Numbered from the stretch's first letter, positions 1-8,741 are shown. The stretch: 64,000 nt of DNA from Bifidobacterium miconisargentati (GCF_019331675.1 NZ_JAHBBJ010000012.1:43707-107706); one strand, 5' to 3'. Notes: generated from the letters alone by a model not told the origin. Made by a program: numbers and translations.

Positions 1-793
1 ACTCTGGGCGGACAGTCTCAGAGACAGCCGGAGCATTCGCGGAGACCGGCAGAGGGCGTCTCTCTCTTGTTTGCTCTGGTTCGACAACGGTTTGCGAAAC
101 ATCCTCTGAACCAGGCGAATCAGGCAGTTCGGCTCCACATTTCATGCAGAACCTCTGGCCTTCGGCGGTCAGCTTCGCACCACACTTCGGACAAAACATG
201 ATTCCTCCTTCTGAGTGCGACGCCGGAGCCGGAGCAGCAGGTGAAGTCGCATAATTATCTCTGGCGAACTGCTCAATCGGAGAAACCGAATGAGATTCTT
301 TGTGCAGGTTGTTCCATCGCTCGACAGCCTCACTAACATCACATCCGGCTCGAAGCTGTTCCTCAATGAAGGCAACTGCTTTTCTCGTTCGACACACCTC
401 GGGGAATTGATTTAGTATTTCCTGAATGCGCGAGGTGTTCTGCAGACGCTGGTCTGCCAAATCGTCGAGTTCCCGCCAGTGAGCATTCACTGCCTTAGCA
501 GCAGTTTGATATTCCAGGAAAAGGAATAGTCCACATCCCAAACAAATAAGGCCTAATCCGCCGAAGACAAAAGCCGGCCAACTTCGAGACAGGCCGACAG
601 AGATGCTTACGGCAACGGACAGCAGGGTGACACCAACAATCAACCAGATCAACGAGTGTGTTTTCCGGTTCCTTATTGCAGTAATCGTATTCCGGATTGA
701 CTGCGATTCGGTATCAATCTTGTCCACTCGGCTCCACAGCGAATCCAGCTGGGCCAATTGATCCCTGTTCGGAATAGTCTGATGATCCTCCAT
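1..793 (-). CDS. Membrane-anchored zinc-ribbon protein (partial, runs off left edge)
   Basis: The reading frame is open from an ATG at 793 to the window edge, at least 264 residues. Residues 1-45 are hydrophilic, then two hydrophobic segments follow (about 46-66 and 70-92), a helical charged region (about 95-165), a Pro/Ala-rich linker, and at about 199-221 a double CxxC zinc ribbon (FCPKCG ... FCMKCG). After it comes a Pro/Glu-rich stretch. A GAGAGGG site precedes the start. An in-frame ATG at 199 sits directly after a perfect AAGGAGG site, so a shorter zinc-ribbon product starting there is possible. Zinc ribbons of this type are common in bacterial membrane proteins of unknown role; no function can be assigned. 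Membership in a longer family is inferred, since the C-terminus is missing. Confidence 0.7.
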   Translation of the reverse strand, partial: MEDHQTIPNRDQLAQLDSLWSRVDKIDTESQSIRNTITAIRNRKTHSLIWLIVGVTLLSVAVSISVGLSRSWPAFVFGGLGLICLGCGLFLFLEYQTAAKAVNAHWRELDDLADQRLQNTSRIQEILNQFPEVCRTRKAVAFIEEQLRAGCDVSEAVERWNNLHKESHSVSPIEQFARDNYATSPAAPAPASHSEGGIMFCPKCGAKLTAEGQRFCMKCGAELPDSPGSEDVSQTVVEPEQTRERRPLPVSANAPAVSETVRPE

Positions 794-867
794 CACTACC
801 CTCTCTTTGATCTTCGATGACCTGCTTTCAGAGTACCACTCTGGCCACGGCTTTCCGCTGAGATACT

Positions 868-913
868 AAAAAAGATTGCCCTCACCTCAGCCGAAGCTGA
901 AGCGAGGGCAATC
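868..913 (-). terminator. Rho-independent terminator of the phage-like module
   Basis: Arms GATTGCCCTC (874-883) and GAGGGCAATC (904-913) form a perfect 10-bp stem. Read on the minus strand the stem is followed by a run of six T. It lies just downstream of the minus-strand remnant genes 931-2634. Confidence 0.8.
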
Positions 914-930
914 ATTGTGTTGAGAGGGGT

Positions 931-1196
931 TCACTCCCCTTTTGCGATGGCGCGTTCGTCCACCGCATCTTTGGAGAGCTTGCCTGCGAAAGCCTGGTTT
1001 ACGAGCACATAGACGGCTTGAGCGACACCGACAACGGCGGTGAGCACGACACCCACGAATGGCCTGTGAAGCCGTTGGTGGCTGCGATGGCGACGACGCC
1101 AAGCAGCAAGGAAACAGCGAGAGGAGTCAGTCCCACGACCTCGGCGGGGATGAATTTCTTGAACGCCTGCACGAAGGCTGGTGCAATCAACGCCAC
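931..1196 (-). pseudogene. Small holin-like membrane protein remnant, frameshifted
   Basis: The N-terminal half is read in one frame from a possible GTG at 1196 (start MALIAPAFVQAFKK) and has a hydrophobic segment (LTPLAVSLLLGVVAIAATNG). Near 1060-1075 the coding sense moves to another frame, which gives a second hydrophobic segment (VGVVLTAVVGVAQAVYVLV) and a charged tail ending AIAKGE with TGA at 931. Two short membrane spans plus a charged C-terminus resemble small phage holins, but no family was confirmed. The upstream frame is also fused without a stop to the HNH remnant. Frame change and fusion both point to decay; a sequencing error could mimic the frameshift. Confidence 0.45.
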
Positions 1197-1501
1197 AATG
1201 GGCTCAAGATGTGCCGGGTTGACCCATTGAGGGTTAGCGCAGATGTGATGCACGGTCTGTGTTCCAAGTGGCCCGTGAGCGATTTCGCAGACAACGCGGT
1301 GAAGAAAGAGCTTTCCCCTAATCCGGTTGTGGAACCGGTCAAACCCCATGCTCCAATCAACCTTCGGGTAACGGATGCCATCACGAAAAATCCACAACGG
1401 GTAGGTGTACATGGACTCTTTTTGATTGAGTCGCACTCCTTTTCCAACCAAGCGAAGAAAGCTTCTCGCACATCTGGTGGAAGTCCGCCTTCATTGGCCA
1501 T
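1197..1501 (-). pseudogene. HNH endonuclease remnant
   Basis: One minus-strand frame contains the HNH-like signature HRVVCEIAHGPLG ... VHHICANPQWVNPAHL. HNH proteins of phages and mobile elements normally continue beyond NPAHL with a C-terminal segment; here that part is missing and the frame runs straight into the holin-like sequence. The N-terminal region is disturbed: an ATG at 1501 gives a plausible start (MANEGGLPPDVREAFFAWLE) in a different frame from the HNH part. The switch lies near an AAAAA run around 1425, a likely slippage or indel site. An alternative start for an intact HNH frame is the ATG that begins MYTYPLWIF. I read it as a truncated, frameshifted phage or homing nuclease. 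Confidence 0.5.
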
Positions 1502-1578
1502 TTGGTGAAGTTCTCACCAACCGATTCCAAGCGTTTCACGCAAATTCTTTGGTGCCATATGCAAAAACTACTCCTTGA

Positions 1579-2422
1579 TCAAATGTCTTGTGATCGCGAG
1601 CTCCAACGCTCTCCAGCCTCAGCACGCCGCTTTAACAGCGGTGCCAAATCTGACATTGAGAACTTTCCTTCTGCATCCTTATGCAATGCACCGCGCTTCG
1701 CCCATAAGCGGATCGTAGCCGTTGGTACTTTGATTCCGGCCTTTGCGCACTCTCTGCTTAACTCAGAGGCGGTTCCGGTGACCTCACTACTCGCCAATAG
1801 GTCGATAAGGCGGTCTCCGACTTCGCAGCGCAACTGCATCCGCCCGCACTCTTTGCACTCGCCAACCGGTGCACCCATGTTCAGCCCACGGCCCGCCACA
1901 CACTGAACATGAGCCGATGAGGGACGAATCACGTTCCTTGTGGTTCACAATGGAGTCCACTTTCGCGGCAAGCGCTTCAAGCTTGCGAAGCCACATCATC
2001 ACATCCTGGCGACGCGCCAAGCCCTCGGGGCTTCCTGCGATCCACGACGCTTGGAACTGAAGGCTCTCGCCAACGCTCATCACCTTGGCTGTGGTGCGAC
2101 CACCAAAAAATGGGTCTGCAAACCCGATTCCATTCAGCTCTGAGCATCCACACGCACGAGCCGCGAGCCTCACTGTTTGCGCGCACTCGTTGAGCACATC
2201 CCATGCGGCCACGTTCACAGCAACGGGCGCGAATGGGCTTCTCGGACTGTGGCCGCGGCTTGGTGTCTTCCACTCGCGGAGTGCCAAGCCGTGGAGTGGA
2301 ACCGCATTGACGGCGATGGTTTGAGCTGCCTTAGAGAGATGCGACATGCACTCTTTGCACAGCAACATGCCAGCTACGCGAGTCCGGCCATCGAGCATTG
2401 AGCATGTTTGCTTCACCGCCAT
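1579..2422 (-). pseudogene. Phage-type zinc-finger/helix-turn-helix protein, frameshifted
   Basis: From the ATG at 2422 the first frame has an N-terminal CxxC (LLCKECMSHL), a central helical region and a second CxxC (GSCSVCGGPW). At about 1880-1895 the coding sense shifts to another frame with its own CxxC (ECKECGRMQL) and a C-terminal helix-turn-helix-like segment (GIKVPTATIRLWAKRGALH) ending at 1579. The combined order, paired zinc knuckles followed by a C-terminal DNA-binding domain that reads TIRxWxxRG, is that of a protein commonly seen in actinobacterial phages. The start overlaps the stop of the upstream gene (ATGGCGGTGA), so the two were translationally coupled. Only one frame change is needed to restore the full protein. 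Confidence 0.55.
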
Positions 2423-2634
2423 GAGCCGTCTTTCTGCTTCAGATGCGAATCCAGCTCGAACGCTGTCTCAAACTTCAACCCACAGGCGCATGCCCATGTT
2501 TTCCGCCCCGATCCGCCATGCTTCCCTGAAACCCGCAAATGCCGGTTCAGGCCTGAATTCGGCACCATTTTGGAAGACCCAGTTGCCTCACTCAATATAG
2601 ACGCGCTCCCTTGAAAACGTTGGAATAAAGCCAT
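2413..2634 (-). CDS. Small C2H2-like zinc-finger protein, phage-like module
   Basis: This 73-residue frame has a C-terminal finger-like pattern, WACACGLKFETAFELDSHLKQ-like with Cys-x-Cys and one His, after a basic linker. An ATG at 2634 is the first in frame, but no ribosome site precedes it and it lies in the 3' arm of an inverted repeat (2604-2647), so the N-terminus may have been cut. Its stop overlaps the start of the next phage-like gene. Small finger proteins of this sort accompany the paired CxxC/HTH protein in phage genomes, by inference. Function unknown. Confidence 0.4.
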   Translation of the reverse strand: MALFQRFQGSASILSEATGSSKMVPNSGLNRHLRVSGKHGGSGRKTWACACGLKFETAFELDSHLKQKDGSWR

Positions 2635-2647
2635 TTTCAAGGGAGCG
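2604..2647. repeat. 14-bp inverted repeat at the trpE / phage-remnant junction
   Basis: Arms CGCTCCCTTGAAAA (2604-2617) and TTTTCAAGGGAGCG (2634-2647) match perfectly around a 16-nt loop. It sits 14 nt past the trpE stop and could end transcription of the hisF-hisI-trpE operon, although no T-run follows. It also marks the right border of the phage-like remnant. Confidence 0.6.
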
Positions 2648-2661
2648 TATTGTCTTATTTA

Positions 2662-4218
2662 CTACAGTTCGCGCAGCTGGGCGGCGATCTGCACGGCCTC
2701 CACGCTGGCCTCGGCCTTGTTGCGCGTCTCCTGCCATTCGGTGGCGGGCACGGAGTCGAGCACGATGCCGGCACCGGCCTGCACGCTCGCCTCATGGTCG
2801 CGCAGGAACGCGGTGCGGATGGCGATGGCCATGTCCAGATTGCCGGAGAAGTCGAAGTAGCCCACGGTGCCGCCGTAGATGCCACGATCGGCGGGTTCCA
2901 GCTCATCGATGATCTCGATGGCGCGCGGCTTGGGGGCGCCGGAGAGCGTGCCGGCCGGGAACGCGGAGGTGAACACGTCGAACGCGGTCATGGACGGGTT
3001 CACTCGACCGGTCACGGTGGAGCAGATATGCATGATATGGCTGAACCGCTTGATGTCCATAAGGGAGACGACCTCGACCGTGGTCGGATCGCACACGCGG
3101 CTCAGGTCGTTGCGGGCCAGGTCCACGAGCATGATGTGCTCGCTGCGTTCCTTCGGATCGGCCAGCAGCTCCTTGGCGAGCTTCTCGTCCTCCTCCGGGG
3201 TGGCGCCGCGCGGGCGGGAGCCTGCGATCGGGAAGGTCATGGCATGGCCGTTGTCCACCTTGATGAGGGTTTCCGGGCTGGAGCCGATCACGTTGAAGTC
3301 ACGGCCCTGCGCGTCGGTGAGCGCCATGAAGTACATGTACGGGCTCGGGTTCAGGGTGCGCAGCACGCGGTACACGTCGAACGGGTCGGCGGGCGAATCG
3401 ATGTCGAGTCGCTGGGAGATGACCACCTGGAACACGTCGCCGTCGATGATGTGGCGCTTGGCCTCCTCCACCGCATGCTCGTAATGGCTCTTCTCGGTGC
3501 GGAAGCGCAGTTCGGGCTGTTCGACCGTCTCGTCCAGCACGTTGACACGCGCCTCGCCCTGCGTGGGCGTGGCGGCGTCGCGCTGCATTTGGTCGAGTCG
3601 GGCCACGGCCTCGTTGTAGGCGGCATCCGCGCGGGTGGGCTTGTCGTCCACGTTCACCGCGTTGGCGATGAGCCATACGGAGCCGGATACATGGTCCACC
3701 ACGGCGATGTCCGTGGCCAGGGCGAGCACGGTTTCCGGCTGACCGGTCTCGTTCGGCGCCTCGGCGCGCAGGGTGGGCTCCCAATGGCGGATCGCATCCC
3801 AGCCCACCGTGCCGACCAGACCGCTGGTCAGGTTCGGCAGACCCTCCACATGCGGGGCCTTCAGCGTCTTCAACGTGGCATGGGCCACTTCGATCACGTC
3901 GCCGGTGCGTGGCACGCCCGCCGGCACCTTGCCGAGCCAGTCGGCCTGGCCGTCATGGGAACGCAGCTGGGCCATCGAGTTGACGCCGATGAAGCTGTAT
4001 CGGCTCCAAGTGCCGCCGAATTCCGCCGATTCGAGAATGAACGTGCCGCTGCGGCCACCGGCGAGACGCTCGTAGAAGCCTACCGGCGTGAGCGAGTCGG
4101 CGAGCAGCCTGCGCACGATCGGAATCACACGGTATCCCTTATCGGCCAACTCGTGGAACTGTTCGCGGCTGGGCCAGGTGGCACCCCACTTCAGGTGCTT
4201 GACGCTGCATTCGCTCAT
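2662..4218 (-). CDS. trpE: Anthranilate synthase component I
   Basis: This 518-residue protein makes anthranilate from chorismate with the TrpG amidotransferase, the first step of tryptophan synthesis. Visible marks are the N-terminal LLES-type element (FILESAEFGG), which in the family contributes to tryptophan feedback binding, and the chorismate-binding core: IGSSPETL, PIAGSRPRG, MLVDLARNDLSRV, GTLSGAPKPRA and RGIYGGTVGYFD. The start at 4218 (MSECSVKHLKWG) follows AAGGAGGATCGT; an upstream ATG at 4263 has no such site and would overlap hisI. The gene is third in hisF-hisI-trpE, 41 nt after hisI. TrpG is not nearby. Length is normal for the family. Confidence 0.96.
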   Translation of the reverse strand: MSECSVKHLKWGATWPSREQFHELADKGYRVIPIVRRLLADSLTPVGFYERLAGGRSGTFILESAEFGGTWSRYSFIGVNSMAQLRSHDGQADWLGKVPAGVPRTGDVIEVAHATLKTLKAPHVEGLPNLTSGLVGTVGWDAIRHWEPTLRAEAPNETGQPETVLALATDIAVVDHVSGSVWLIANAVNVDDKPTRADAAYNEAVARLDQMQRDAATPTQGEARVNVLDETVEQPELRFRTEKSHYEHAVEEAKRHIIDGDVFQVVISQRLDIDSPADPFDVYRVLRTLNPSPYMYFMALTDAQGRDFNVIGSSPETLIKVDNGHAMTFPIAGSRPRGATPEEDEKLAKELLADPKERSEHIMLVDLARNDLSRVCDPTTVEVVSLMDIKRFSHIMHICSTVTGRVNPSMTAFDVFTSAFPAGTLSGAPKPRAIEIIDELEPADRGIYGGTVGYFDFSGNLDMAIAIRTAFLRDHEASVQAGAGIVLDSVPATEWQETRNKAEASVEAVQIAAQLREL

Positions 4219-4259
4219 ACGATCCTCCTTGGGAAAAGCTGTTCGGATGGGAAGCCGGC

Positions 4260-4670
4260 TCACTGGTCGGCGGGACGGTGGCCTTCGACCACGGGCAGCG
4301 GGCCGCCTTCGAGGAAACAGCTGCGCTTGCCGGTATGGCAGGCGGCGCCCACCTGGTCGACCTCCACCAGCAGCGCGTCGCCGTCGCAGTCGAGCGAGAC
4401 GCCCTTGACGTATTGCACATGGCCGGACGTGTCGCCCTTGCGCCAGTATTCCTGGCGGGACCGGGACCAGAAGGTCACGCGGCCGGTGGTCAGGGTGCGA
4501 CGCAGCGCCTCGTCGTTCATGTATCCGACCATCAGCACCTCACGGGTGTCGTACTGCTGGATCACGGCCGCGACCAGACCCTTGGAATCGCGCTTCAGTC
4601 GTTCCGCGATGCGCGGATCCAGGGTTTCGGAGTTGTCGTATGCGATGGTTTCGGTGGTTGTGTTCGTCAT
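4260..4670 (-). CDS. hisI: Phosphoribosyl-AMP cyclohydrolase
   Basis: This 136-residue enzyme opens the purine ring of phosphoribosyl-AMP in the third step of histidine synthesis. The metal-binding residues are visible as DCDGDALL and the C-terminal [12 protein letters not shown], with [12 protein letters not shown] upstream. The protein is the single-domain form; HisE is separate, as in other Actinobacteria. The start at 4670 follows AAGAGGAC. It lies between hisF (32 nt upstream) and trpE, so histidine and tryptophan genes share a transcript. Confidence 0.95.
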   Translation of the reverse strand: MTNTTTETIAYDNSETLDPRIAERLKRDSKGLVAAVIQQYDTREVLMVGYMNDEALRRTLTTGRVTFWSRSRQEYWRKGDTSGHVQYVKGVSLDCDGDALLVEVDQVGAACHTGKRSCFLEGGPLPVVEGHRPADQ

Positions 4671-4702
4671 GTCCTCTTGCTTTTTCGTATGGTTGCTTCG
4701 TT

Positions 4703-5473
4703 TCAGCGCACGGTGTAGCCGTGCTTCTTGAGTTCGTCCTTGACGTCGGCGATGGTCATGATGCCGTAATGGAACACGGATGCGGCCAGCACGGCGTCCG
4801 CGCCGGCCTCGATGGCGGGCGGGAAGTCCTCGACCTTGCCGGCGCCGCCGGAGGCGATGATCGGGATCTTGACCTCCTTGCGCACGGCGCGGATCATTTC
4901 CAGATCGAAGCCCTCCTGGGTGCCGTCGGCGTCCATGGAGTTGAGCAGGATCTCGCCTGCACCCAGTTCCTCGGCGCGCTTGACCCACCAGATGGCGTCG
5001 ATGCCGGTGGATTTGCGGCCGCCCATGGTGGTGACCTCGAAACCGGACTGCGTGTGCTGCTCGCCCTTCTCACGGCGGGCGTCCACGGAAAGCACGAGCA
5101 CCTGGTTGCCGAAGCGGTCCGCCACGCGGCTGATAAGCGAGGGGTCGTTGATGGCTGCGGTGTTGACGCCGACCTTGTCCGCGCCGCAGCGCAGCAGGGA
5201 ATCCACGTCCTCGGGCGTGCGCACGCCGCCGCCGACGGTCATGGGGATGAACACCTGCTCGGCGGTGCGCGAGACCACGTCGATCATGGTGCCGCGGTGC
5301 GAGCTGGATGCGGTCACGTCGAGGAAGGTGATCTCGTCGGCTCCCTGCCGGTAGTATTCGGCGGCCAGTTCCACGGGGTCGCCGGCATCCTTGAGGTTCT
5401 CGAAATGCACACCCTTCACCACACGACCGGCGTCAACGTCCAGGCACGGGATGACTCGTACCGCCAACGACAT
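4703..5473 (-). CDS. hisF: Imidazole glycerol phosphate synthase cyclase subunit
   Basis: This 256-residue (beta/alpha)8-barrel makes imidazole glycerol phosphate and AICAR, using ammonia from HisH. The two catalytic Asp positions are in [14 protein letters not shown] near the N-terminus and in LSVDARR mid-protein. Phosphate-binding loops TVGGGVRTP and IIASGGAGK are present. The start follows AGGGGAG. It is the first gene of the hisF-hisI-trpE unit; hisH is not in the window. Confidence 0.96.
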   Translation of the reverse strand: MSLAVRVIPCLDVDAGRVVKGVHFENLKDAGDPVELAAEYYRQGADEITFLDVTASSSHRGTMIDVVSRTAEQVFIPMTVGGGVRTPEDVDSLLRCGADKVGVNTAAINDPSLISRVADRFGNQVLVLSVDARREKGEQHTQSGFEVTTMGGRKSTGIDAIWWVKRAEELGAGEILLNSMDADGTQEGFDLEMIRAVRKEVKIPIIASGGAGKVEDFPPAIEAGADAVLAASVFHYGIMTIADVKDELKKHGYTVR

Positions 5474-5669
5474 GCTTCACTCCCCTGTTCGGCTTTGCAG
5501 ATAACGCTCCTCAGCCTACCTATCTCCCGTTACATGGCCGCGGGCGTTTCTGGAATATGAGAATCGACGTGATTGCGCGCCCCGCGAACCATCGGCAAAC
5601 GGCCGCGCTCAGGCGTGGACTGTGGGAGAATATGCGATGGAACCATCCGCCAATCCAAAGGAGGCTGTC

Positions 5670-6218
5670 ATGGCTGTGGAGAACAGCAAGGTACTGATCA
5701 TCGTGAACAACTGGGGCATCGAGGAGACCGAACTGACGCGCCCGCTGCGCGATCTCAAGGCCGCCGGCGCGCAGGTGACGCTCGCCGCCACCACGTTGGA
5801 TCCGTGCGAGACCGTGCAGCATGACCGCTACGAAGGCGAGACGCTGACCCCGGACGCCCGTCTGTCGGATGTGCAGGCCGCCGATTACGACCTGCTGGTG
5901 GTCCCTGGCGGCACCTGCAACGTGGATCGTATCCGCGTGAACGAGGACGCCATCGCCCTGGCCCAGGAGTTCGCCCATGAGGGCAAGCCGATCGCGGCCA
6001 TCTGCCATGGCGCATGGCTGCTGGTGAACGCCGGGCTGATCGCCGGCAAGACGGCGGCCCCCTGCCGCTACATCGCGGCCGACATCGAGAACGCGGGCGG
6101 CCACTACGTGGACGAGCAGGTGCATGTGGACGACGCCAACGGCTTCTGCCTCATCACCTCCCGCAAGCCCGACGATCTGGACTACTTCGTGGGCGCGATC
6201 AAGGACGCACTGAAGTAA
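5670..6218 (+). CDS. DJ-1/PfpI family protein
   Basis: This 182-residue protein has the DJ-1/PfpI glutamine-amidotransferase-like fold. The nucleophile elbow is AAICHGAWLL, with Cys after Ile, and the sequence DLLVVPGGTCNVDRIR is the preceding strand-loop. Members are cysteine hydrolases, chaperones or deglycases, and the true substrate is not predictable. The start at 5670 (MAVENSKVLIIVNNWG) follows AAAGGAGG; in-frame ATGs upstream (5622, 5637) lack a site. It stands alone, convergent with rlmN across the large palindrome at 6251-6477. Confidence 0.88.
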   Translation: MAVENSKVLIIVNNWGIEETELTRPLRDLKAAGAQVTLAATTLDPCETVQHDRYEGETLTPDARLSDVQAADYDLLVVPGGTCNVDRIRVNEDAIALAQEFAHEGKPIAAICHGAWLLVNAGLIAGKTAAPCRYIAADIENAGGHYVDEQVHVDDANGFCLITSRKPDDLDYFVGAIKDALK

Positions 6219-6250
6219 AGGCGCCCCGCGAGCACGTCTCGTCACGGTAT

Positions 6251-6477
6251 GGAATCGGCCTTCGTCCGATGCTGTGTCTTCCGCAGCTTTGCTGCCGCTT
6301 CTCTCCTTCCGTCATCGGCTACGCCGATGACACCTCCCTCGTCAGAGGGAGGCTGGGCTATATGTCATAGTCCTTGGCTCCCTCTGACGAGGGAGCTCCC
6401 GGCGTAAGCCGGGTGAAGGAGAGAAGTAAGCAGCGAAAGCTGCGCAAAATCAGTAGCATCGGCCGAAGGCCGATTCC
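6251..6477. repeat. 227-bp imperfect giant palindrome (MITE-like) between convergent genes
   Basis: The ends GGAATCGGCCTTCG (6251-6264) and CGAAGGCCGATTCC (6464-6477) pair, and pairing continues inward through GCAGCTTT-type, CTTCTCTCCTTC and ACGCCG blocks to CTCCCTCGTCAGAGGGAG near the centre. Each arm also holds small hairpins of its own. The inner block resembles the GGCTCCCCTTGTCAGGGGAGC core of the dispersed repeats elsewhere in the window. It contains no credible gene and may end transcription in both directions. Confidence 0.8.
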
Positions 6478-6498
6478 TTTCCCCGCAAGTAGCGATGC

Positions 6499-7668
6499 TC
6501 AGCGTTCCTTGGCGGCGAGCTGTCCGCAGGCGCCGTCGATGTCCTGGCCGCGGGTGTCGCGCAATGTGGCGGTGATGCCGGCGGCATGCAGAATGTCCAG
6601 GAACCGCGCCTCGTCCTCGGGCTTGGAGGCCGTCCACTTGGAGCCTTCGATGGGGTTGAGCGGAATCGGATTCACATGCGCCCAGTTGTCGCCGTAATGG
6701 TTGAGCCGCTTGGCCAGCAGACGCGCATGCTCGGCCTGGTCGTTGATGCCGCGCATGAGCGCGTATTCGATGCTCACGCGGCGCTTGGACGCCAGCCAGT
6801 AGTCATGGGCGGCGTCCAGCACCTGTTCGGTGTTGAAACGCTTGTTCATCGGCACAAGCTCGTCGCGCAGCTCATCGCTCGGCGCGTGCAGCGAGACGGC
6901 CAATCGCACCGGGATGCCTTCGGCGGTGAGCTTCCTGATACCGGGCACCACGCCCACGGTGGATACGGTGATGTTGCGGGCGGAGATGCCGAATCCCTCG
7001 GGCGGCATGGAGGAGATCTGGCGCACGGCGGACAGCACGGACCTGTAGTTGCCCATCGGCTCGCCCATGCCCATGAACACGATGTTGCTCAGGCGTCCGG
7101 GACCACCGGCCACTTCGCCGTCTCGCATCATTTTGGCGGCCACGCGCACCTGTTCCACGATCTCGCCCGCGGACATGTTGCGGGTCAGGCCGAGCTTGCC
7201 TGTGGCGCAGAACGGGCATCCCATGCCGCATCCCACCTGGGAGGAGATGCACAGCGTGGTGCGCGTCGGGTAACGCATGAGCACGGATTCGATGAGGGAG
7301 CCGTCGAACAGCTTCCACAGCGTCTTGATGGTGGTGCCCTGGTCAGCCACCTGGCGGGTGACCTCGGTGATGAGCTGCGGGAAGAACGCGGCCGCGGCGT
7401 CATCGCGCTTGGCGGCCGGGAAGTCGGTGAACTCGGCGGCGTTCACGTCGAAGTGGCCGTAGTAGTGGTTGGCCAGCTGCTTGACGCGGAACTTGGGCAG
7501 GCCCAGTTCGCCGGCGCGCTCGATGCGCTCCTCAGGGGTCATGTCCACGAAATGCAGCGGCGGCTTGCCTCGGCGGGCGTGGTCCTTGGACAGCACGTCG
7601 CGGAAGGCTCCCGCGGTGCCGCCCGGGGTGATGCCGGTTTCCGGGGTGTCGGTTTCCTGATTGGTCAT
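6499..7668 (-). CDS. rlmN: Dual-specificity 23S rRNA/tRNA methyltransferase RlmN
   Basis: This 389-residue radical-SAM enzyme makes 2-methyladenosine at A2503 of 23S rRNA and A37 of some tRNAs. The cluster motif is CGMGCPFC (CxxxCxxC), preceded by RTTLCISSQVG. The C-terminal catalytic Cys is in DIDGACGQLA. FMGMGEPMGN is the conserved GEP region. The start at 7668 (MTNQETDTPETG) gives a short low-complexity N-terminus; the frame opens further upstream but overlaps cdsA. It is last in the rpsB-side minus-strand block, 62 nt after cdsA. Confidence 0.96.
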   Translation of the reverse strand: MTNQETDTPETGITPGGTAGAFRDVLSKDHARRGKPPLHFVDMTPEERIERAGELGLPKFRVKQLANHYYGHFDVNAAEFTDFPAAKRDDAAAAFFPQLITEVTRQVADQGTTIKTLWKLFDGSLIESVLMRYPTRTTLCISSQVGCGMGCPFCATGKLGLTRNMSAGEIVEQVRVAAKMMRDGEVAGGPGRLSNIVFMGMGEPMGNYRSVLSAVRQISSMPPEGFGISARNITVSTVGVVPGIRKLTAEGIPVRLAVSLHAPSDELRDELVPMNKRFNTEQVLDAAHDYWLASKRRVSIEYALMRGINDQAEHARLLAKRLNHYGDNWAHVNPIPLNPIEGSKWTASKPEDEARFLDILHAAGITATLRDTRGQDIDGACGQLAAKER

Positions 7669-7730
7669 GACGTTCGCTTCGCTCTCGAATCTTGCATTGA
7701 TTGGTGACTGTCCTGCGACCGTCCGCCGCG

Positions 7731-8717
7731 TCACAGTCCGGTGACCCACAGCAGCGCGCAGGTGAACGGCGCGCTCATGAGGATGGAATCGACGCGGTCC
7801 ATCACGCCGCCGTGGCCCTTGAGCAGGTGGCCCATGTCCTTGATGCCGATGTCCCTCTTGAGCATGGAGGCGCACAGGTCGCCGAAGGTGCCCACCGCGC
7901 CGATGAGGATGCCGGCCACGATCGGCACCCACCAGCGGGTGGCCCAGGTGGCGGCGTCGTACGTGCAGGCGAACACGGCGAATGCGCCGGCCATGGCGAA
8001 CAGCATGGAGCCGATGAGGCCCTCCACCGATTTCTTCGGGGAGATGCGCGGGCTGAGCTTGTGCTTGCCGAGCCATGCGCCGGCGAACAGGCCGCCCGTG
8101 TCGGACAGGGCGGGCATGAACACCAGCATGATGGCGTGCGCGACGGGATGGCCGTTGAACGTGAGCGGGATGATGATGCAGCTTGCCAGCAGCGGGATGT
8201 ACAGCACGGTGAGCACGGAGACGGCCACATGGCTCAGCCGTGAGTGGTGCTGCTCGCCGCCTTCATGGTTGAAGGACGATTCCAGACGGGCGCTGGCGTC
8301 CGTGTTGGAGAGCTTGCCGGCGACCGCCAGGGAAAGGCGGTTGCCGAAGCTGAGTTTGGCGCTGGCGGAAATCGCCACGAGGATGATCGAGACGATGATG
8401 CTCAGCGACATCGTGATGAGATGGTACGGGGAATAGTAGGTGGCAAGGAGTGTGAGGGCCGAGCAGATCCAGAGCATGAGCACCGGAATGTGCAGTCCCA
8501 CGGTGGCGAAATCGACCCTCAGCTCCCACAGCGCCAGAATCATGAACACCACGACCAACAGCACGAACAGGTCGATGCTGAACAGCAGGCAGCCGAGAAT
8601 GATCGCGATGAGCATCACGGCCGTGCCGATGGCCTGTGGCATGTTGCGACCGGTTTTCTTGTTGATCTGGTCGAGGGTCTCCTCGGCCTCTGCGTGTAGT
8701 TGTTCGTTGCGTTCCAT
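7731..8717 (-). CDS. cdsA: Phosphatidate cytidylyltransferase
   Basis: This 328-residue integral membrane enzyme makes CDP-diacylglycerol from phosphatidic acid and CTP, feeding phospholipid synthesis. It has many hydrophobic segments from about residue 30 on, and the C-terminal signature (CASMLKRDIGIKDMG then HGGVMDRVDS) matches the CdsA pattern. The N-terminus (MERNEQLHAEAEETLDQ) is charged and cytosolic. The start follows GGAGC. It is flanked by frr (24 nt upstream) and rlmN, an arrangement common in Actinobacteria. Confidence 0.96.
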   Translation of the reverse strand: MERNEQLHAEAEETLDQINKKTGRNMPQAIGTAVMLIAIILGCLLFSIDLFVLLVVVFMILALWELRVDFATVGLHIPVLMLWICSALTLLATYYSPYHLITMSLSIIVSIILVAISASAKLSFGNRLSLAVAGKLSNTDASARLESSFNHEGGEQHHSRLSHVAVSVLTVLYIPLLASCIIIPLTFNGHPVAHAIMLVFMPALSDTGGLFAGAWLGKHKLSPRISPKKSVEGLIGSMLFAMAGAFAVFACTYDAATWATRWWVPIVAGILIGAVGTFGDLCASMLKRDIGIKDMGHLLKGHGGVMDRVDSILMSAPFTCALLWVTGL

Positions 8718-8741
8718 AATGCTCCGTACCGGGTCCGGGAA

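Noticed and set aside
900..2640. Attachment sites for the phage-like module
   Set aside because: I looked for direct repeats bordering the module and for an integrase and saw neither, so no att site is claimed.
2650..4731. Long plus-strand open frame of 693 codons opposite trpE and hisI
   Set aside because: It is antisense to two well-supported genes. Its His/Gly/Val-rich composition is the usual shadow of high-GC coding DNA.
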